DNA of 64,000 nt from Rhodococcus ruber (GCF_027270735.1 NZ_JAPWIJ010000001.1:496001-560000), one strand, 5' to 3'; positions 49,877-58,830 are shown, counted from the first letter of the stretch. Numbers and translations are program-made. Notes: a model not told the origin generated them from the letters alone.

Positions 49877-50794
49877 CGTTCTGGTGCGAGCCCGCTATCG
49901 CGCGCCGGATTGTTATGGGGCTTGGCAGGCGTCACTGCATTCTCGTTCACGGTTCCGCTCACTAGCATCGCCGTCACCGGCGGCCTGCCACCGCTCTTCG
50001 TCGGTACCGGGCGCGCCGTGTTCGCCGCCGCATTGGCGGCAGTTGCGCTGGCCGCGACTAGACAACGGCTCCCCCAGGGTGGGCAGTGGGGTCGTCTGGC
50101 CGTGATCGCGGCCGGTGTCGTCATCGGCTTTCCGGTACTCACCTCGTATGCCCTCACCACGGCATCGGCCGGTCACAGCGCCGTCGTCATCGCACTGCTC
50201 CCGGCGGCCACCGCCGTTGTCGCGGTAGTGCGAGAACGGCAACGCGTCCGGCCGATGTTCTGGCTTGTCGCAGCCATGGGAGCTGCCGTCGCGATCGGAT
50301 TTGCGGCCGTTCAGGGCGGACGGCTGACCGGGCTCGGGTGGTCGGACCTGTTGCTCCTCGGGGCGGTTGTCGCAGCGGCGGTGGGCTACGCCGAAGGGGG
50401 CTTGTTGGCCCGCGAACTCGGGGCCTGGCAAACGGTGTCATGGGCCCTGGTGGTGAGCATTCCGGTGACCGGTGCGTTGGCCGCTTTCTCGTGGTGGGAA
50501 CAGCCGTCGACCGCAGGTGTACCCGAGTGGGCATCGTTCGCCTACCTGGCGGTGGTGAGCATGTACCTCGGGTTCTTCGCCTGGTATTGGGGGCTGGCCA
50601 TCGGCCCCATGTCCAGCGTGAGCCAGATTCAGCTGATCCAACCGGTGCTCACCATCTGCTGGGCCGCGATCATCCTGCGCGAGGGGTTGACGTGGCCGGT
50701 GGTCGGGGGTGGAGCAGCGGTCATCGCATGTGCAACAGTGGCGGTCCGGACCCGGATGTCGCCGTCCGTTCGACAGGAGGAACTTTCGGCATGA
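49853..50794 (+). CDS. EamA/DMT-family transporter
   Basis: The 313-residue protein has ten predicted transmembrane helices in two EamA repeats (about 15-145 and 160-300; GLLWGLAGVTAFSFTVPLTS, YLGFFAWYWGLAIGPMSSVS). DMT exporters move amino acids, metabolites or nucleotide sugars. It diverges from a MocR regulator that probably senses its substrate, suggesting an amino-acid-like compound. It is followed by an aminotransferase with a four-base ATGA overlap, so export and transamination are coupled. Confidence 0.92.
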   Translation: MTQHSSATRSGASPLSRAGLLWGLAGVTAFSFTVPLTSIAVTGGLPPLFVGTGRAVFAAALAAVALAATRQRLPQGGQWGRLAVIAAGVVIGFPVLTSYALTTASAGHSAVVIALLPAATAVVAVVRERQRVRPMFWLVAAMGAAVAIGFAAVQGGRLTGLGWSDLLLLGAVVAAAVGYAEGGLLARELGAWQTVSWALVVSIPVTGALAAFSWWEQPSTAGVPEWASFAYLAVVSMYLGFFAWYWGLAIGPMSSVSQIQLIQPVLTICWAAIILREGLTWPVVGGGAAVIACATVAVRTRMSPSVRQEELSA

Positions 50795-52017
50795 CGAAAT
50801 CGATCGATCAGGCGCGCAAGCTCGAGAATGTTCGCTACGACATTCGCGGACGCATTCTGGACAAGACCGAGGAGCTCGAGGAGCAGGGACACACCATCCT
50901 GCGTCTCAACGTCGGCAATCCTGCCCCCTTCGGGTTCGAGGCACCGGACGAGATCATGATGGCCATGATCCGAAATCTGCCTACCGCACAGGGCTACTCG
51001 GATTCCAGAGGTCTGTTCTCCGCCCGCACCGCGGTGGTGCAGTACTACCAGACCAAGGGATTGACCGATCTGGATCTCGACGTCGGCAACGTCTACCTCG
51101 GCAACGGGGTATCGGAGCTGATCACGATGACGATGCAGGCCCTCTGCAATCCGGAGGACGAGATTCTGATCCCCTCGCCCGATTACCCCCTGTGGACGGG
51201 ATCGGTGGCGCTCGCCGGTGGCACACCCGTCCACTACCTGGCCGACGAGAGTCAGGACTGGGCCCCGGACTTCGAGGATCTCGAAGCCAAGATCACCCCT
51301 CGCACCCGCGCGATCGTGGTGATCAATCCGAACAACCCGACGGGGGCGGTGTATCCACGCGAGGCACTCCAGCGGTTCGTCGAACTGGCACGTGAGCACG
51401 ACTTGATACTGCTCGCCGACGAGATCTACGAGAAGATCGTCTACGACGGTGTGGAGATGATCAATCTCGCTACTCTGACCGGCAAAGATGTTCTGTGCTT
51501 GACGTATTCGGGCCTCTCGAAGGCGTACCGGGTGTGTGGATTTCGGGCCGGATGGTTGGCGGTCACCGGGCCGCGTCGACGCGCAGCGAGTTTCATCGAG
51601 GGCATCACCCTGCTGTCCAACATGCGGATGTGCGCGAACGTACCGGCACAGCACGCAATACAGACTGCGCTCGGCGGCAGGCAGTCGATCGAGGATCTCC
51701 TTCTTCCGGCGGGGAGGCTGACCGCGCAACGTGACCTCGCGCATCGCCTGCTCAATTCCATCGATGGAATCAGCTGCGTGCAGGCAGCGGGCGCGCTGTA
51801 CATGTTCCCGAAACTCGACACCGAACGCTTCGGGATCGTCGACGACGAGAAGTTCGTGCTCGACCTCCTCGAGTCGGAGAAGATCCTCGTCAGTCACGGC
51901 CGTGCCTTCAATTGGGATGTGCCCGATCACTTCCGACTCGTCACGCTGCCCAACGTCGACGATCTCGCGACGGCGCTCGAACGCCTCGGCAACTTCATGA
52001 GCTCGTACTCGCAGTGA
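50791..52017 (+). CDS. PLP-dependent aminotransferase (AlaA/AspC-type)
   Basis: The 408-residue protein is a class I/II aminotransferase of the alanine/aspartate group: VGNPAPFGFEAPDE, NPNNPTGAVYPREAL, LLADEIYEKIVYDGV and the PLP lysine in TYSGLSKAYRVCGFRAGWLA. It resembles mycobacterial AspC/AlaA. ATG at 50791 overlaps the EamA stop; AGGAGG lies nine bases upstream. Co-transcription with an exporter under MocR suggests overflow control of an amino acid such as alanine, which is inference. Confidence 0.93.
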   Translation: MTKSIDQARKLENVRYDIRGRILDKTEELEEQGHTILRLNVGNPAPFGFEAPDEIMMAMIRNLPTAQGYSDSRGLFSARTAVVQYYQTKGLTDLDLDVGNVYLGNGVSELITMTMQALCNPEDEILIPSPDYPLWTGSVALAGGTPVHYLADESQDWAPDFEDLEAKITPRTRAIVVINPNNPTGAVYPREALQRFVELAREHDLILLADEIYEKIVYDGVEMINLATLTGKDVLCLTYSGLSKAYRVCGFRAGWLAVTGPRRRAASFIEGITLLSNMRMCANVPAQHAIQTALGGRQSIEDLLLPAGRLTAQRDLAHRLLNSIDGISCVQAAGALYMFPKLDTERFGIVDDEKFVLDLLESEKILVSHGRAFNWDVPDHFRLVTLPNVDDLATALERLGNFMSSYSQ

Positions 52018-52081
52018 GACTTTTGCTCGAGATGATTTTAAGTCCAGTTGGGCATTCGACGACGAAGTATTCGTGCAGATA

Positions 52082-52154
52082 AACCCGCATATTGCTCTCC
52101 TGCACAGTCTTCGGTGCTGACCTATTTCCCCGGAGGGCCGGGGAAATGCGGGTT
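52082..52154 (+). promoter_or_regulatory. structured leader of osmoprotectant ABC operon
   Basis: A ten-base-pair hairpin, ATTTCCCCGG and CCGGGGAAAT around AGGG (52124-52147), lies in the leader. AACCCGCAT at 52082 is perfectly complementary to ATGCGGGTT at 52146, which overlaps the last two bases of the hairpin arm. The two pairings compete at their edge, as in switch-like leaders. No T tract follows. It could be a riboswitch, an attenuator or an osmosensitive RNA element. Confidence 0.5.
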
Positions 52155-52191
52155 ACGCTCGTCGTCCGATCTGCCGGGCGAGAGGGAATTC

Positions 52192-52836
52192 GTGGATCTA
52201 TGGGGCTACCTACAGGGGCGAGGTGAAAACCTCGCGTTCCTGACCTATCAACATGCGTCGCTGGCTTTTCAGACGGTGTTGGTGGGTACCGTCGTCGCGG
52301 TGGCTGTGGCCATCGCCGTGCATCGGCTACCACTGTTCTCGGCCTTGACGCTCACGACCAGCCGAGTGGCGTTGACCATTCCCTCTCTGGCGTTGCTGGC
52401 GTTGCTCATCGTCCCGTTCGGACTGGGCGTGGTGCCGTCGTTCATCATGCTCGCGTTCTTCGCAGCCATGCCCGTCATCGGAAACGCCATCGTCGGACTG
52501 CGTGGTGTCCCCGACACCGTGATCGAGTCGGCCAAGGGAATCGGGCTGTCCCGCAGCAGGATTCTGGTCTCGGTTTCGCTACCGATGGCGTGGCCGGTCA
52601 TCCTCACCGGCATACGAGTGTCCACGCAGATGGTCGTCGGTGTCGCCGCCATCGTCGCCTATGTCCTCGGTCCAGGGCTCGGCTCGCTGATCTTCAACGG
52701 TCTGTCGAGACTGGGTGGAACCAACTCCGTCGAGATGGCAGTGACCGGAACAGTTCTCATCGTCGTCATCGCATTGGTGTTCGACGCCCTGCTCGTCCTC
52801 CTCGGGCGCCTCACCATCTCGAAGGGATTGTCATGA
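52192..52836 (+). CDS. osmoprotectant ABC transporter permease (OpuCB/ProW-like)
   Basis: The 214-residue protein has the binding-protein-dependent permease fold with five to six helices and the EAA-like loop (VIESAKGIGLSRSRILVSVS). GTG at 52192 follows AGAGGGA. The frame opens earlier but the upstream part crosses the leader hairpins. It imports glycine betaine/choline-type osmolytes together with the next three genes, all with four-base overlaps. Confidence 0.93.
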   Translation: MDLWGYLQGRGENLAFLTYQHASLAFQTVLVGTVVAVAVAIAVHRLPLFSALTLTTSRVALTIPSLALLALLIVPFGLGVVPSFIMLAFFAAMPVIGNAIVGLRGVPDTVIESAKGIGLSRSRILVSVSLPMAWPVILTGIRVSTQMVVGVAAIVAYVLGPGLGSLIFNGLSRLGGTNSVEMAVTGTVLIVVIALVFDALLVLLGRLTISKGLS

Positions 52837-54041
52837 CGGACAACACGACCGGCGGACCGACGGTCACCGGTGCCTCCATCCGACTCGACGGTGTGGTCAA
52901 GCAGTACAAGGGCCAGAACAAACCGGCAGTCCAGAAGATCGACCTCGAGATCGAGGCCGGCCATATCGTGGCGTTCGTGGGACCCTCCGGTTGCGGTAAG
53001 ACGACGACGCTCAAGATGATCAACCGACTGATCGAACCGACCGAGGGCCGTATCTTCATCGGCGACCGTGACGTGACGGGCGAGGATCCGGACAAGCTTC
53101 GCCAATCCATCGGGTACGTCATTCAGTCCGGCGGGCTCTTCCCACACTGGACGGTCGCCAAGAACATCGGAGCCATCCCGCGCGTCCTGGGTTGGGACGC
53201 GAAGAAGATCGAGGAGAGAACCGACTATCTGCTCGATCTCGTAGGACTCGACGTTGCGGACTTCCGCGACCGTTTGCCCAAGGACATGTCCGGCGGGCAG
53301 CAACAGCGTGTGGGTGTGGCGCGGGCGCTCGCCGCCGATCCGCCGGTGCTGTTGATGGACGAGCCTTTCGGCGCAGTGGATCCCATCACCCGGGTACGTT
53401 TGCAGGACAGTCTGATTGCCATCCAGCACGAGCTCGCGAAGACGATCGTCATCGTCACTCACGATTTCGAGGAGGCGACGAAGCTGGGCGACAAGGTGCT
53501 GATTCTCTCCGAGGGTGGTCACATCGAGCAGTACGCGACTCCGGAAGAAATTCTGGCCAAGCCGGCCAGCCCGTTCGTCGAGGAGTTCATCGGCTCCGGA
53601 GCAACTCTTGCGCATCTGACGTTGTCCAGGGTCAAAGACGTGGAACACGATTCGGTGGTGACGGCCGAGGTCGGCGACAGCTCGCAGGAGGTCATCGCGC
53701 GCGCCCGAGCGCAGGGGGCCACCTGGATCGTCGTCATCGACGAGCACGGCCGCCCCCGCGCCTGGCCGTCTCTGGACGAAGTGGCCACCAAGGACCACAT
53801 CACCGACTACGTCGACGCGCGTTTGCCCAGTGTTGCACCGTCGTCGACGCTCAACGACGCTCTGGATTCGATGCTGGCGGCCAGTCAGGGTGGCGTACTC
53901 GTCACCGACGGCCGAGGTGCCGTGACCGGCGCGTTGACCATTGCCACCGTCATGGCCGTCATCAGGGGCCAGCTATCGGAGGCTCGATCCGGTGACGGCC
54001 ACGTGACGTACTCGGCTCATACCGAAGGCGCAGCAACGTGA
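52833..54041 (+). CDS. osmoprotectant ABC transporter ATPase (OpuCA/ProV-like)
   Basis: The 402-residue protein has Walker A (GPSGCGKTTTLK), signature MSGGQQQRVGVARAL, Walker B VLLMDEPFGAVDP, and the H-loop VTHDFEEA, then a C-terminal region with tandem CBS-like domains (about 275-395), which in OpuA/OpuC sense ionic strength or c-di-AMP. ATG overlaps the permease stop. It energises uptake of osmoprotectants. Confidence 0.95.
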   Translation: MTDNTTGGPTVTGASIRLDGVVKQYKGQNKPAVQKIDLEIEAGHIVAFVGPSGCGKTTTLKMINRLIEPTEGRIFIGDRDVTGEDPDKLRQSIGYVIQSGGLFPHWTVAKNIGAIPRVLGWDAKKIEERTDYLLDLVGLDVADFRDRLPKDMSGGQQQRVGVARALAADPPVLLMDEPFGAVDPITRVRLQDSLIAIQHELAKTIVIVTHDFEEATKLGDKVLILSEGGHIEQYATPEEILAKPASPFVEEFIGSGATLAHLTLSRVKDVEHDSVVTAEVGDSSQEVIARARAQGATWIVVIDEHGRPRAWPSLDEVATKDHITDYVDARLPSVAPSSTLNDALDSMLAASQGGVLVTDGRGAVTGALTIATVMAVIRGQLSEARSGDGHVTYSAHTEGAAT

Positions 54042-54775
54042 ATCGACTACGCCGTGCCCCGTTGGACGTGTGGTTCGAGCCGCTCCTCATCGTGGTACTC
54101 GGACTCGGCTACATCCTGTGGTACCGATCGACCACACTGACCACCACCGAACAGGCATCGCTCGGCTGGGACAACCTGAAGACCACGATCGTCGATCACA
54201 TCGTTCTGACGTTGACGGCGACGGTGATCGTGGTCGTCATCGCAATACCGTTGGGCATCCTGCTCACTCGCGACAGAGCGAAGAATTTCCGGCCGGTGGC
54301 CGTCAACTTCGCCAACATCGGTCAGGCCGCGCCGGCCGTGGGTCTGATCGTGCTGCTGACGATGTGGCTCGGAACCGGGTTCCGTACCGCTGTAGTGGGT
54401 TTGGTCGTCTATGCAATTCTGCCGATTCTCCAGAACACGATCGTCGGGATACAGCAGGTCGATCAGCGAACGATCGAGGCGGCCCGCGGAATCGGGTTCT
54501 CCGGGATCCGCACCCTGGTGCAGGTGGAACTTCCCCTGGCGGTGCCGGTGATCCTCAACGGCGTGCGCACAGCGCTGGTCATCCTGGTCGGAACCGCCAC
54601 GTTGAGCACGTTCATCGGAGCGTCCAGCCTCGGAACGCTCATCACGACCGGCACGACGCTCTTCCTGCCGAAGCTGCTCATCTCCGGTGCCGTTCTCGTT
54701 GCACTGCTGGCACTGATCATCGACTGGCTCGGCCGTGTGGTCGAATTGTTCGCGACCCCAAAGGGAGTGGCATGA
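54038..54775 (+). CDS. osmoprotectant ABC transporter permease (OpuCD/ProZ-like)
   Basis: The 245-residue protein is the second permease, with five to six helices and the coupling helix region TIEAARGIGFSGIRTLVQVE. The GTG at 54038 overlaps the ATPase stop. It pairs with the permease at 52192 to form the channel. Confidence 0.94.
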   Translation: MNRLRRAPLDVWFEPLLIVVLGLGYILWYRSTTLTTTEQASLGWDNLKTTIVDHIVLTLTATVIVVVIAIPLGILLTRDRAKNFRPVAVNFANIGQAAPAVGLIVLLTMWLGTGFRTAVVGLVVYAILPILQNTIVGIQQVDQRTIEAARGIGFSGIRTLVQVELPLAVPVILNGVRTALVILVGTATLSTFIGASSLGTLITTGTTLFLPKLLISGAVLVALLALIIDWLGRVVELFATPKGVA

Positions 54776-55746
54776 TTCGCCGTCTGTTTGCCGCCGCTGG
54801 AGCTGTGGCGCTCGCCGGGTCGATTGCGAGCTGCGGTCTGGTGAGCTCGTCGGGAACGTTCGAGAGCACCACGCTGGCGGACGGCGCGCGGCCGCTCGAC
54901 GGCGCGTCGCTGGTGGTGACGAGCAAGAGTTTCACCGAGGGCGTGCTCCTCGGGAAGATCACGGCCACATACCTTGCCGCCGCGGGCGCGAAGGTGACCG
55001 ACTTGACGGGTGCACCGGGGTCGGCGTCGTCGAGACAGGCTCAGCTCAACGGCGACGCCGACATATTGTGGGAGTACACCGGCACGGGCTGGGTCAATTA
55101 CCACAGCCAGACCGAGACGATCAGCGATCCGCAGGAGCTGTGGGAGCGCGTTCGTGACATCGAGAAGAGTGAGTACGACCTCGATTGGCTACCTCCGGCC
55201 AACTTCAACGACACGTACGCATTCGCGGCATCTTCCGCCACCGCCGAGCGACTCGGCGTCACCACTCTGTCCGATGTCGCGAAGCTCCCCGAAGCCGACC
55301 GAACATTCTGCGTCGACGACGAATTCTTCTCTCGCTCGGATGGTTTCGGTCCGATGCTCGACACGTACGGGATCGGACTGAACGCGCCGGGCGGAGTACC
55401 GTCCAGCAACGTCACCCGCATGGACGCCGGTGTCGTGTACACCTCGACCGCAGACAGTTCGCCCTGCAACTTCGGTATGGTTTATACCACCGACGGTCGG
55501 ATAAAGAACCTGAATTTGACTGTGCTGCAGGATGATCGCGCATTCTTCCTGCCGTACAGTGGCACCGCTGTGGTACGCAACGCGATCCTGGAGCAGTACC
55601 CCCAGATCGCCGATCTACTTGCGGTGGTGTCGGAACGCTTGACCGACGATCTGATGCAGGAGCTGAACGGGCGGGTCGACATCGAGGGTGAGGACCCGTC
55701 GGATGTTGCGTACGAGTGGCTGCAGAGCGAGGGGCTCGTGAACTGA
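54772..55746 (+). CDS. osmoprotectant-binding lipoprotein (OpuCC/ProX-like)
   Basis: The 324-residue protein has a lipoprotein signal (lipobox IASC, Cys21) and an OpuAC-type binding domain (about 40-320) with VVTSKSFTEGVLLGKITATY and ADILWEYTGTGWVNYH. Aromatic residues in this segment are typical of quaternary-ammonium binding cages. ATG overlaps the permease stop. It captures betaine-like ligands outside the membrane and delivers them to the permeases. Confidence 0.95.
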   Translation: MIRRLFAAAGAVALAGSIASCGLVSSSGTFESTTLADGARPLDGASLVVTSKSFTEGVLLGKITATYLAAAGAKVTDLTGAPGSASSRQAQLNGDADILWEYTGTGWVNYHSQTETISDPQELWERVRDIEKSEYDLDWLPPANFNDTYAFAASSATAERLGVTTLSDVAKLPEADRTFCVDDEFFSRSDGFGPMLDTYGIGLNAPGGVPSSNVTRMDAGVVYTSTADSSPCNFGMVYTTDGRIKNLNLTVLQDDRAFFLPYSGTAVVRNAILEQYPQIADLLAVVSERLTDDLMQELNGRVDIEGEDPSDVAYEWLQSEGLVN

Positions 55747-55753
55747 CCTCACG

Positions 55754-55951
55754 TCAGCTCGGATCCGGTTCGAACAAATCCTCGATGGTGCAGTCGAAGG
55801 CCGCTGCGAGGCGGAAGGCGACGGGCAGGCTCGGGTCGAATCTCTCCTTTTCGATGGAGATGATCGTCAGGCGGGTGACGTCGATGCGTTCGGCCAGTTC
55901 GTGCTGAGACCAACCCTTTTCGGTGCGACGCCGTCGAACACTGTTCTTCAC
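55754..55951 (-). CDS. XRE-type HTH regulator
   Basis: The 65-residue protein is a single HTH_3 domain (EKGWSQHELAERIDVTRLTI) with the C-terminal AAAFDCTIEDLFEPDPS typical of the YozG-like group. The GTG at 55951 overlaps the stop of the membrane-protein gene upstream (GTGA). As with the pair at 9476-10302, the regulator is the second gene of a membrane-protein/XRE module. Its operator is probably the palindrome at 56375. Confidence 0.88.
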   Translation of the reverse strand: MKNSVRRRRTEKGWSQHELAERIDVTRLTIISIEKERFDPSLPVAFRLAAAFDCTIEDLFEPDPS

Positions 55952-56355
55952 TCGGACAAGGCGCGGTACCGCGCGAACGCGTACCGCGCGGTGAACGATG
56001 CGAACGCAGCCAGCAACAGGCCCGTCAGCAGCAGAGTGGCCGGGGGATCGACGCGGGTGATGGCCACCACCGCCAGAGTCAGGCCGAGGACGGTCACAAG
56101 ATCGGTGGCGGTGCCGCTCGACGCCGCTGTTGTCCAATGGCTTTCGATGCTGTCATCCGACGTGTAGGTCTGGTCGGCACTGACCGGTGCGATGATCAGT
56201 ATCCAACCCAGCATTGCCCCGAAAGGGAGGGCGGTGAATCCGAACACCACCGCCGCGACCCCTGGGGCGACGGGTGAGACCAGCCAGGCCAGCAATGCCG
56301 TCGCCGAGGCGGTGGCGAGACCGACGGTGCCGACCGATATCCATCTGAGTGTCAC
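55948..56355 (-). CDS. four-helix membrane protein of XRE module
   Basis: The 135-residue protein has four predicted transmembrane helices (ISVGTVGLATASATALLAWL, VAAVVFGFTALPFGAMLGWI, LVTVLGLTLAVVAI and LLLTGLLLAAFASFTARYAF). The GTG at 56355 with CGGAG upstream is preferred over an ATG 25 codons earlier that would cover the operator. It overlaps the XRE gene by four bases. No domain name is assigned; the module resembles DUF2975-XRE pairs. Confidence 0.75.
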   Translation of the reverse strand: MTLRWISVGTVGLATASATALLAWLVSPVAPGVAAVVFGFTALPFGAMLGWILIIAPVSADQTYTSDDSIESHWTTAASSGTATDLVTVLGLTLAVVAITRVDPPATLLLTGLLLAAFASFTARYAFARYRALSE

Positions 56356-56374
56356 GTGAATGCTCCGTTCGTAG

Positions 56375-56390
56375 GTATAGCTCGCTATAC
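56375..56390. promoter_or_regulatory. GTATAGC/GCTATAC operator of XRE module
   Basis: Perfect seven-base arms GTATAGC and GCTATAC around TC, 20 bp before the membrane-protein GTG; a further GTATAGG follows at 56391. Likely binding site of the XRE protein of the same operon. Confidence 0.6.
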
Positions 56391-56536
56391 GTATAGGAAA
56401 CCATACATCGCTGGCCGATGTGTGGGCCATGACGAGCTGCTGGCGGTATGGTTCGAGAACGTGGATCGCCGGATTTCGGCGTCGTACTCAGCCCTAGGAG
56501 CCTGACCGTGTATTCGTCTTCACTCGGAGGTCTGTG

Positions 56537-57478
56537 ATGGCAGGCGGACTCGTAGCTCTGCTCGACGACGTGGCAGCGCTGGCTCGTTTGGCCGCGGCAT
56601 CCATCGACGATGTCGGTGCGGCTACCGGCAAGGCGACAGCCAAGGCGGCAGGCGTCGTGATCGACGACGCAGCGGTGACGCCGCAATACGTTCGTGGTCT
56701 CGCGGCCGAACGTGAACTCCCCATCATCAAGCGCATCGCTGTCGGCTCGCTTCGCAACAAGCTGCTGATCATTCTGCCGATCGCTCTGTTGTTGAGTCAG
56801 TTCCTACCGTGGTTGTTGACGCCGATTCTGATGCTCGGTGGTTGTTACCTCAGCTACGAGGCCGCGCACAAGATCTGGGGTGCGCTGTTCGGCCACGGAG
56901 AGCATCACGAGGCTGCCGAGGACGAACCGCGCGACGAAGACACTGTTGTCTCCGGTGCCGTGCGTACCGATCTCATTCTGTCGGCCGAGATCATGGTCAT
57001 CGCGTTGGACACCATTGCTGCAGAGGGCTTCTGGAGTCGGCTGATCATCCTGGCCGTTGTGGCGGTGGTCATCACGTTCGTCGTCTACGGCGTCGTAGCG
57101 CTGATCGTGAAGATGGACGACATCGGTCTGAAATTGGCCGACGGCTCGACGGGGTTCATCGAGAAGTTCGGCCGAGGCCTGGTCAAGGGCATGCCCAAGG
57201 TCATGTCGGTGCTCTCGGTCGTCGGTACCGCAGCGATGCTGTGGGTCGGCGGACACATCCTGCTCGTCGGTATCGACGAACTCGGATTCCATCCCATCTA
57301 CGAACTCGTGCACCACGGCGAAGAAGCGGTGCGCGGCGTGGCAGGAATCGGCGGAGTGCTGGCGTGGATCGTCAACACCCTCGCCTCGGCGGTCATCGGT
57401 GCGATCGTGGGCGCCATCATCGTGGTCGCGCAGTTGGGAATTTCCAAGGCGCTCGCCAAGCGGGCTGCCGCGAAGTAG
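56537..57478 (+). CDS. DUF808 (YedI-type) inner membrane protein
   Basis: The 313-residue protein matches DUF808: AGGLVALLDDVAALARLAAA at the start, several helices (LLIILPIALLLSQFLPWLLT), and GMPKVMSVLSVVGTAAMLWV. Its function in E. coli (YedI) is unknown. GGAGG lies about eight bases before the ATG at 56537. It is followed by an acetyltransferase with one-base overlap. Confidence 0.93.
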   Translation: MAGGLVALLDDVAALARLAAASIDDVGAATGKATAKAAGVVIDDAAVTPQYVRGLAAERELPIIKRIAVGSLRNKLLIILPIALLLSQFLPWLLTPILMLGGCYLSYEAAHKIWGALFGHGEHHEAAEDEPRDEDTVVSGAVRTDLILSAEIMVIALDTIAAEGFWSRLIILAVVAVVITFVVYGVVALIVKMDDIGLKLADGSTGFIEKFGRGLVKGMPKVMSVLSVVGTAAMLWVGGHILLVGIDELGFHPIYELVHHGEEAVRGVAGIGGVLAWIVNTLASAVIGAIVGAIIVVAQLGISKALAKRAAAK

Positions 57479-57963
57479 TGCCCGTTGCTGCGTCGTTCGC
57501 CGTTGTCGATCCGTCGTCGGAACCAGCGATCGACATTCTGCGTCGCTACAACGTCGATATCGTCGGGCGCTTCTACGGTCGAGAGGCGTCCGATGAGGAA
57601 GTGCTCCGAGTCATGGTCGACGAGCCGAGCGACGACCTTGCCGGGGATTCGGGCACGTTCGTAGTGGCGTATGCGGAGCAGTTCCTCGTCGGTTGCGGTG
57701 GAGCACGTTTCATCTCCGACGACATCGCTGAATTGACGCGTGTCTTCGTGGATCCGATCGGCCGGAGGGGTGGCGTCGGCGCATCGTTGATCGGGCACAT
57801 CGAGAATATTGTTCGAGAGTCCGGCCGCAGCAGAATCCGACTCGATACCCGAGCCGATCTGGTCGAGGCCCGCCGCTTGTACTCGCGGCTCGGCTATGTC
57901 GACGTCCCTGCATTCAACAGCGAACCCTACGCCGAGGTCTGGCTCGAAAAGCACCTCTTCTGA
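57478..57963 (+). CDS. GNAT N-acetyltransferase
   Basis: The 161-residue protein has the GNAT core: AELTRVFVDPIGRRGGVGAS gives the acetyl-CoA loop (RRGGVG), followed by RIRLDTRADLVEARRLYSRL and GYVDVPAF. The GTG at 57478 uses the last base of the DUF808 stop, so it is translationally coupled. Substrate unknown. Confidence 0.9.
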   Translation: MPVAASFAVVDPSSEPAIDILRRYNVDIVGRFYGREASDEEVLRVMVDEPSDDLAGDSGTFVVAYAEQFLVGCGGARFISDDIAELTRVFVDPIGRRGGVGASLIGHIENIVRESGRSRIRLDTRADLVEARRLYSRLGYVDVPAFNSEPYAEVWLEKHLF

Positions 57964-57973
57964 ACGGCTTTCA

Positions 57974-58186
57974 TCAGCGTCGAGCCAGCTCGAGAACCCG
58001 TCGCTCGGACACGGAGACATCGGCGAGCGATGCCGTCAACTCGTCCCACGCCTTCTGAACGCGGAGTTCGTCCCGGCGGAGGCGCTTCTGCGCAGCAGCG
58101 AGTCTGCGGCGCTCGGCCAGAAGCATATGCCGATCGCGATCCTGCTCGGCCATGAAGAGGTACGTGTGCGGATCGAACGGATACAT
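57974..58186 (-). CDS. small charged coiled-coil protein
   Basis: The 70-residue protein is mostly helix with basic/acidic heptads (LLAERRRLAAAQKRLRRDEL). AGGAG lies five bases before the ATG at 58186, which supports translation. It is eight bases downstream of the ArsR-type gene and in the same operon. No family recognised. Confidence 0.65.
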   Translation of the reverse strand: MYPFDPHTYLFMAEQDRDRHMLLAERRRLAAAQKRLRRDELRVQKAWDELTASLADVSVSERRVLELARR

Positions 58187-58194
58187 GCCAACTC

Positions 58195-58782
58195 CTATGG
58201 TGTAGTGGGGAATCCGTGCATCAGCACCATGACGTGCTCACGCTCCCCCGAGGTCGCGTTCTCGCCGTGTCGACGCCATTTGTCGATGACGGCACGCATC
58301 TCCGTGCCCATCTCCTTCGTCTCTTCGGCGGTGAGCCGTAGGACGTCGTCGGAGCTGAACGCCGCCGACACCCACTCGTGGCCCCACGACTCGGACGTCC
58401 GGTCGAAATCACGCAGCCGAGACCACTGGTGCGCCAACCAGGAGTCCTTGGACGCCTTGGCAACCGACAGTGACTCGGGAGAGTCGGAAAAGTCGTTCTC
58501 GGACCAGCTGAAGCCCTCCTCGTTGGTCTCCGACCACCAACGCTGGCGCTTGTCCGAGCCGTTCTCGACCTCCTTGACGAAGCCGTGCTCGGCGAGTTTG
58601 CGCAGGTGATAGCTCACCGAGGCGGGTGACTCGTCCACCAGATCGCCGAGCTGTGTTGCCGTCATCGACTTGTTTGCACGCAACGCATAGAGCAGGCGCA
58701 GCCGAATGGGATGCGTCAGCGCCTTCAGCTCGGACATGTCCGTCAGCTTGCGCGGCGTCCGGGGTGGCGGTGGGGGGCTCAT
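58195..58782 (-). CDS. ArsR-type winged-helix regulator
   Basis: The 195-residue protein has an ArsR HTH (about 18-95: LTHPIRLRLLYALRANKSMT, ESPASVSYHLRKLAEHGFVK) and a C-terminal region (WWSETNEEGFSWSENDF) of a common actinobacterial subfamily. No metal-binding cysteines. ATG at 58782 has no Shine-Dalgarno. A large perfect inverted repeat lies 15 bp upstream and is its probable operator. It is transcribed with the small coiled-coil gene. Confidence 0.9.
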   Translation of the reverse strand: MSPPPPPRTPRKLTDMSELKALTHPIRLRLLYALRANKSMTATQLGDLVDESPASVSYHLRKLAEHGFVKEVENGSDKRQRWWSETNEEGFSWSENDFSDSPESLSVAKASKDSWLAHQWSRLRDFDRTSESWGHEWVSAAFSSDDVLRLTAEETKEMGTEMRAVIDKWRRHGENATSGEREHVMVLMHGFPTTP

Positions 58783-58796
58783 GCAACAACCGTAAC

Positions 58797-58828
58797 CCGA
58801 AAGAAATATTTCGCAATAGTTCTTTCGG
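58797..58828. promoter_or_regulatory. ArsR-type operator (CCGAAAGAA inverted repeat)
   Basis: Arms CCGAAAGAA (58797-58805) and TTCTTTCGG (58820-58828) are perfectly complementary around 14 bases, with an inner GAAATATTTC palindrome. It overlaps the expected promoter of the ArsR-type gene. Confidence 0.65.
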
Positions 58829-58830
58829 AT

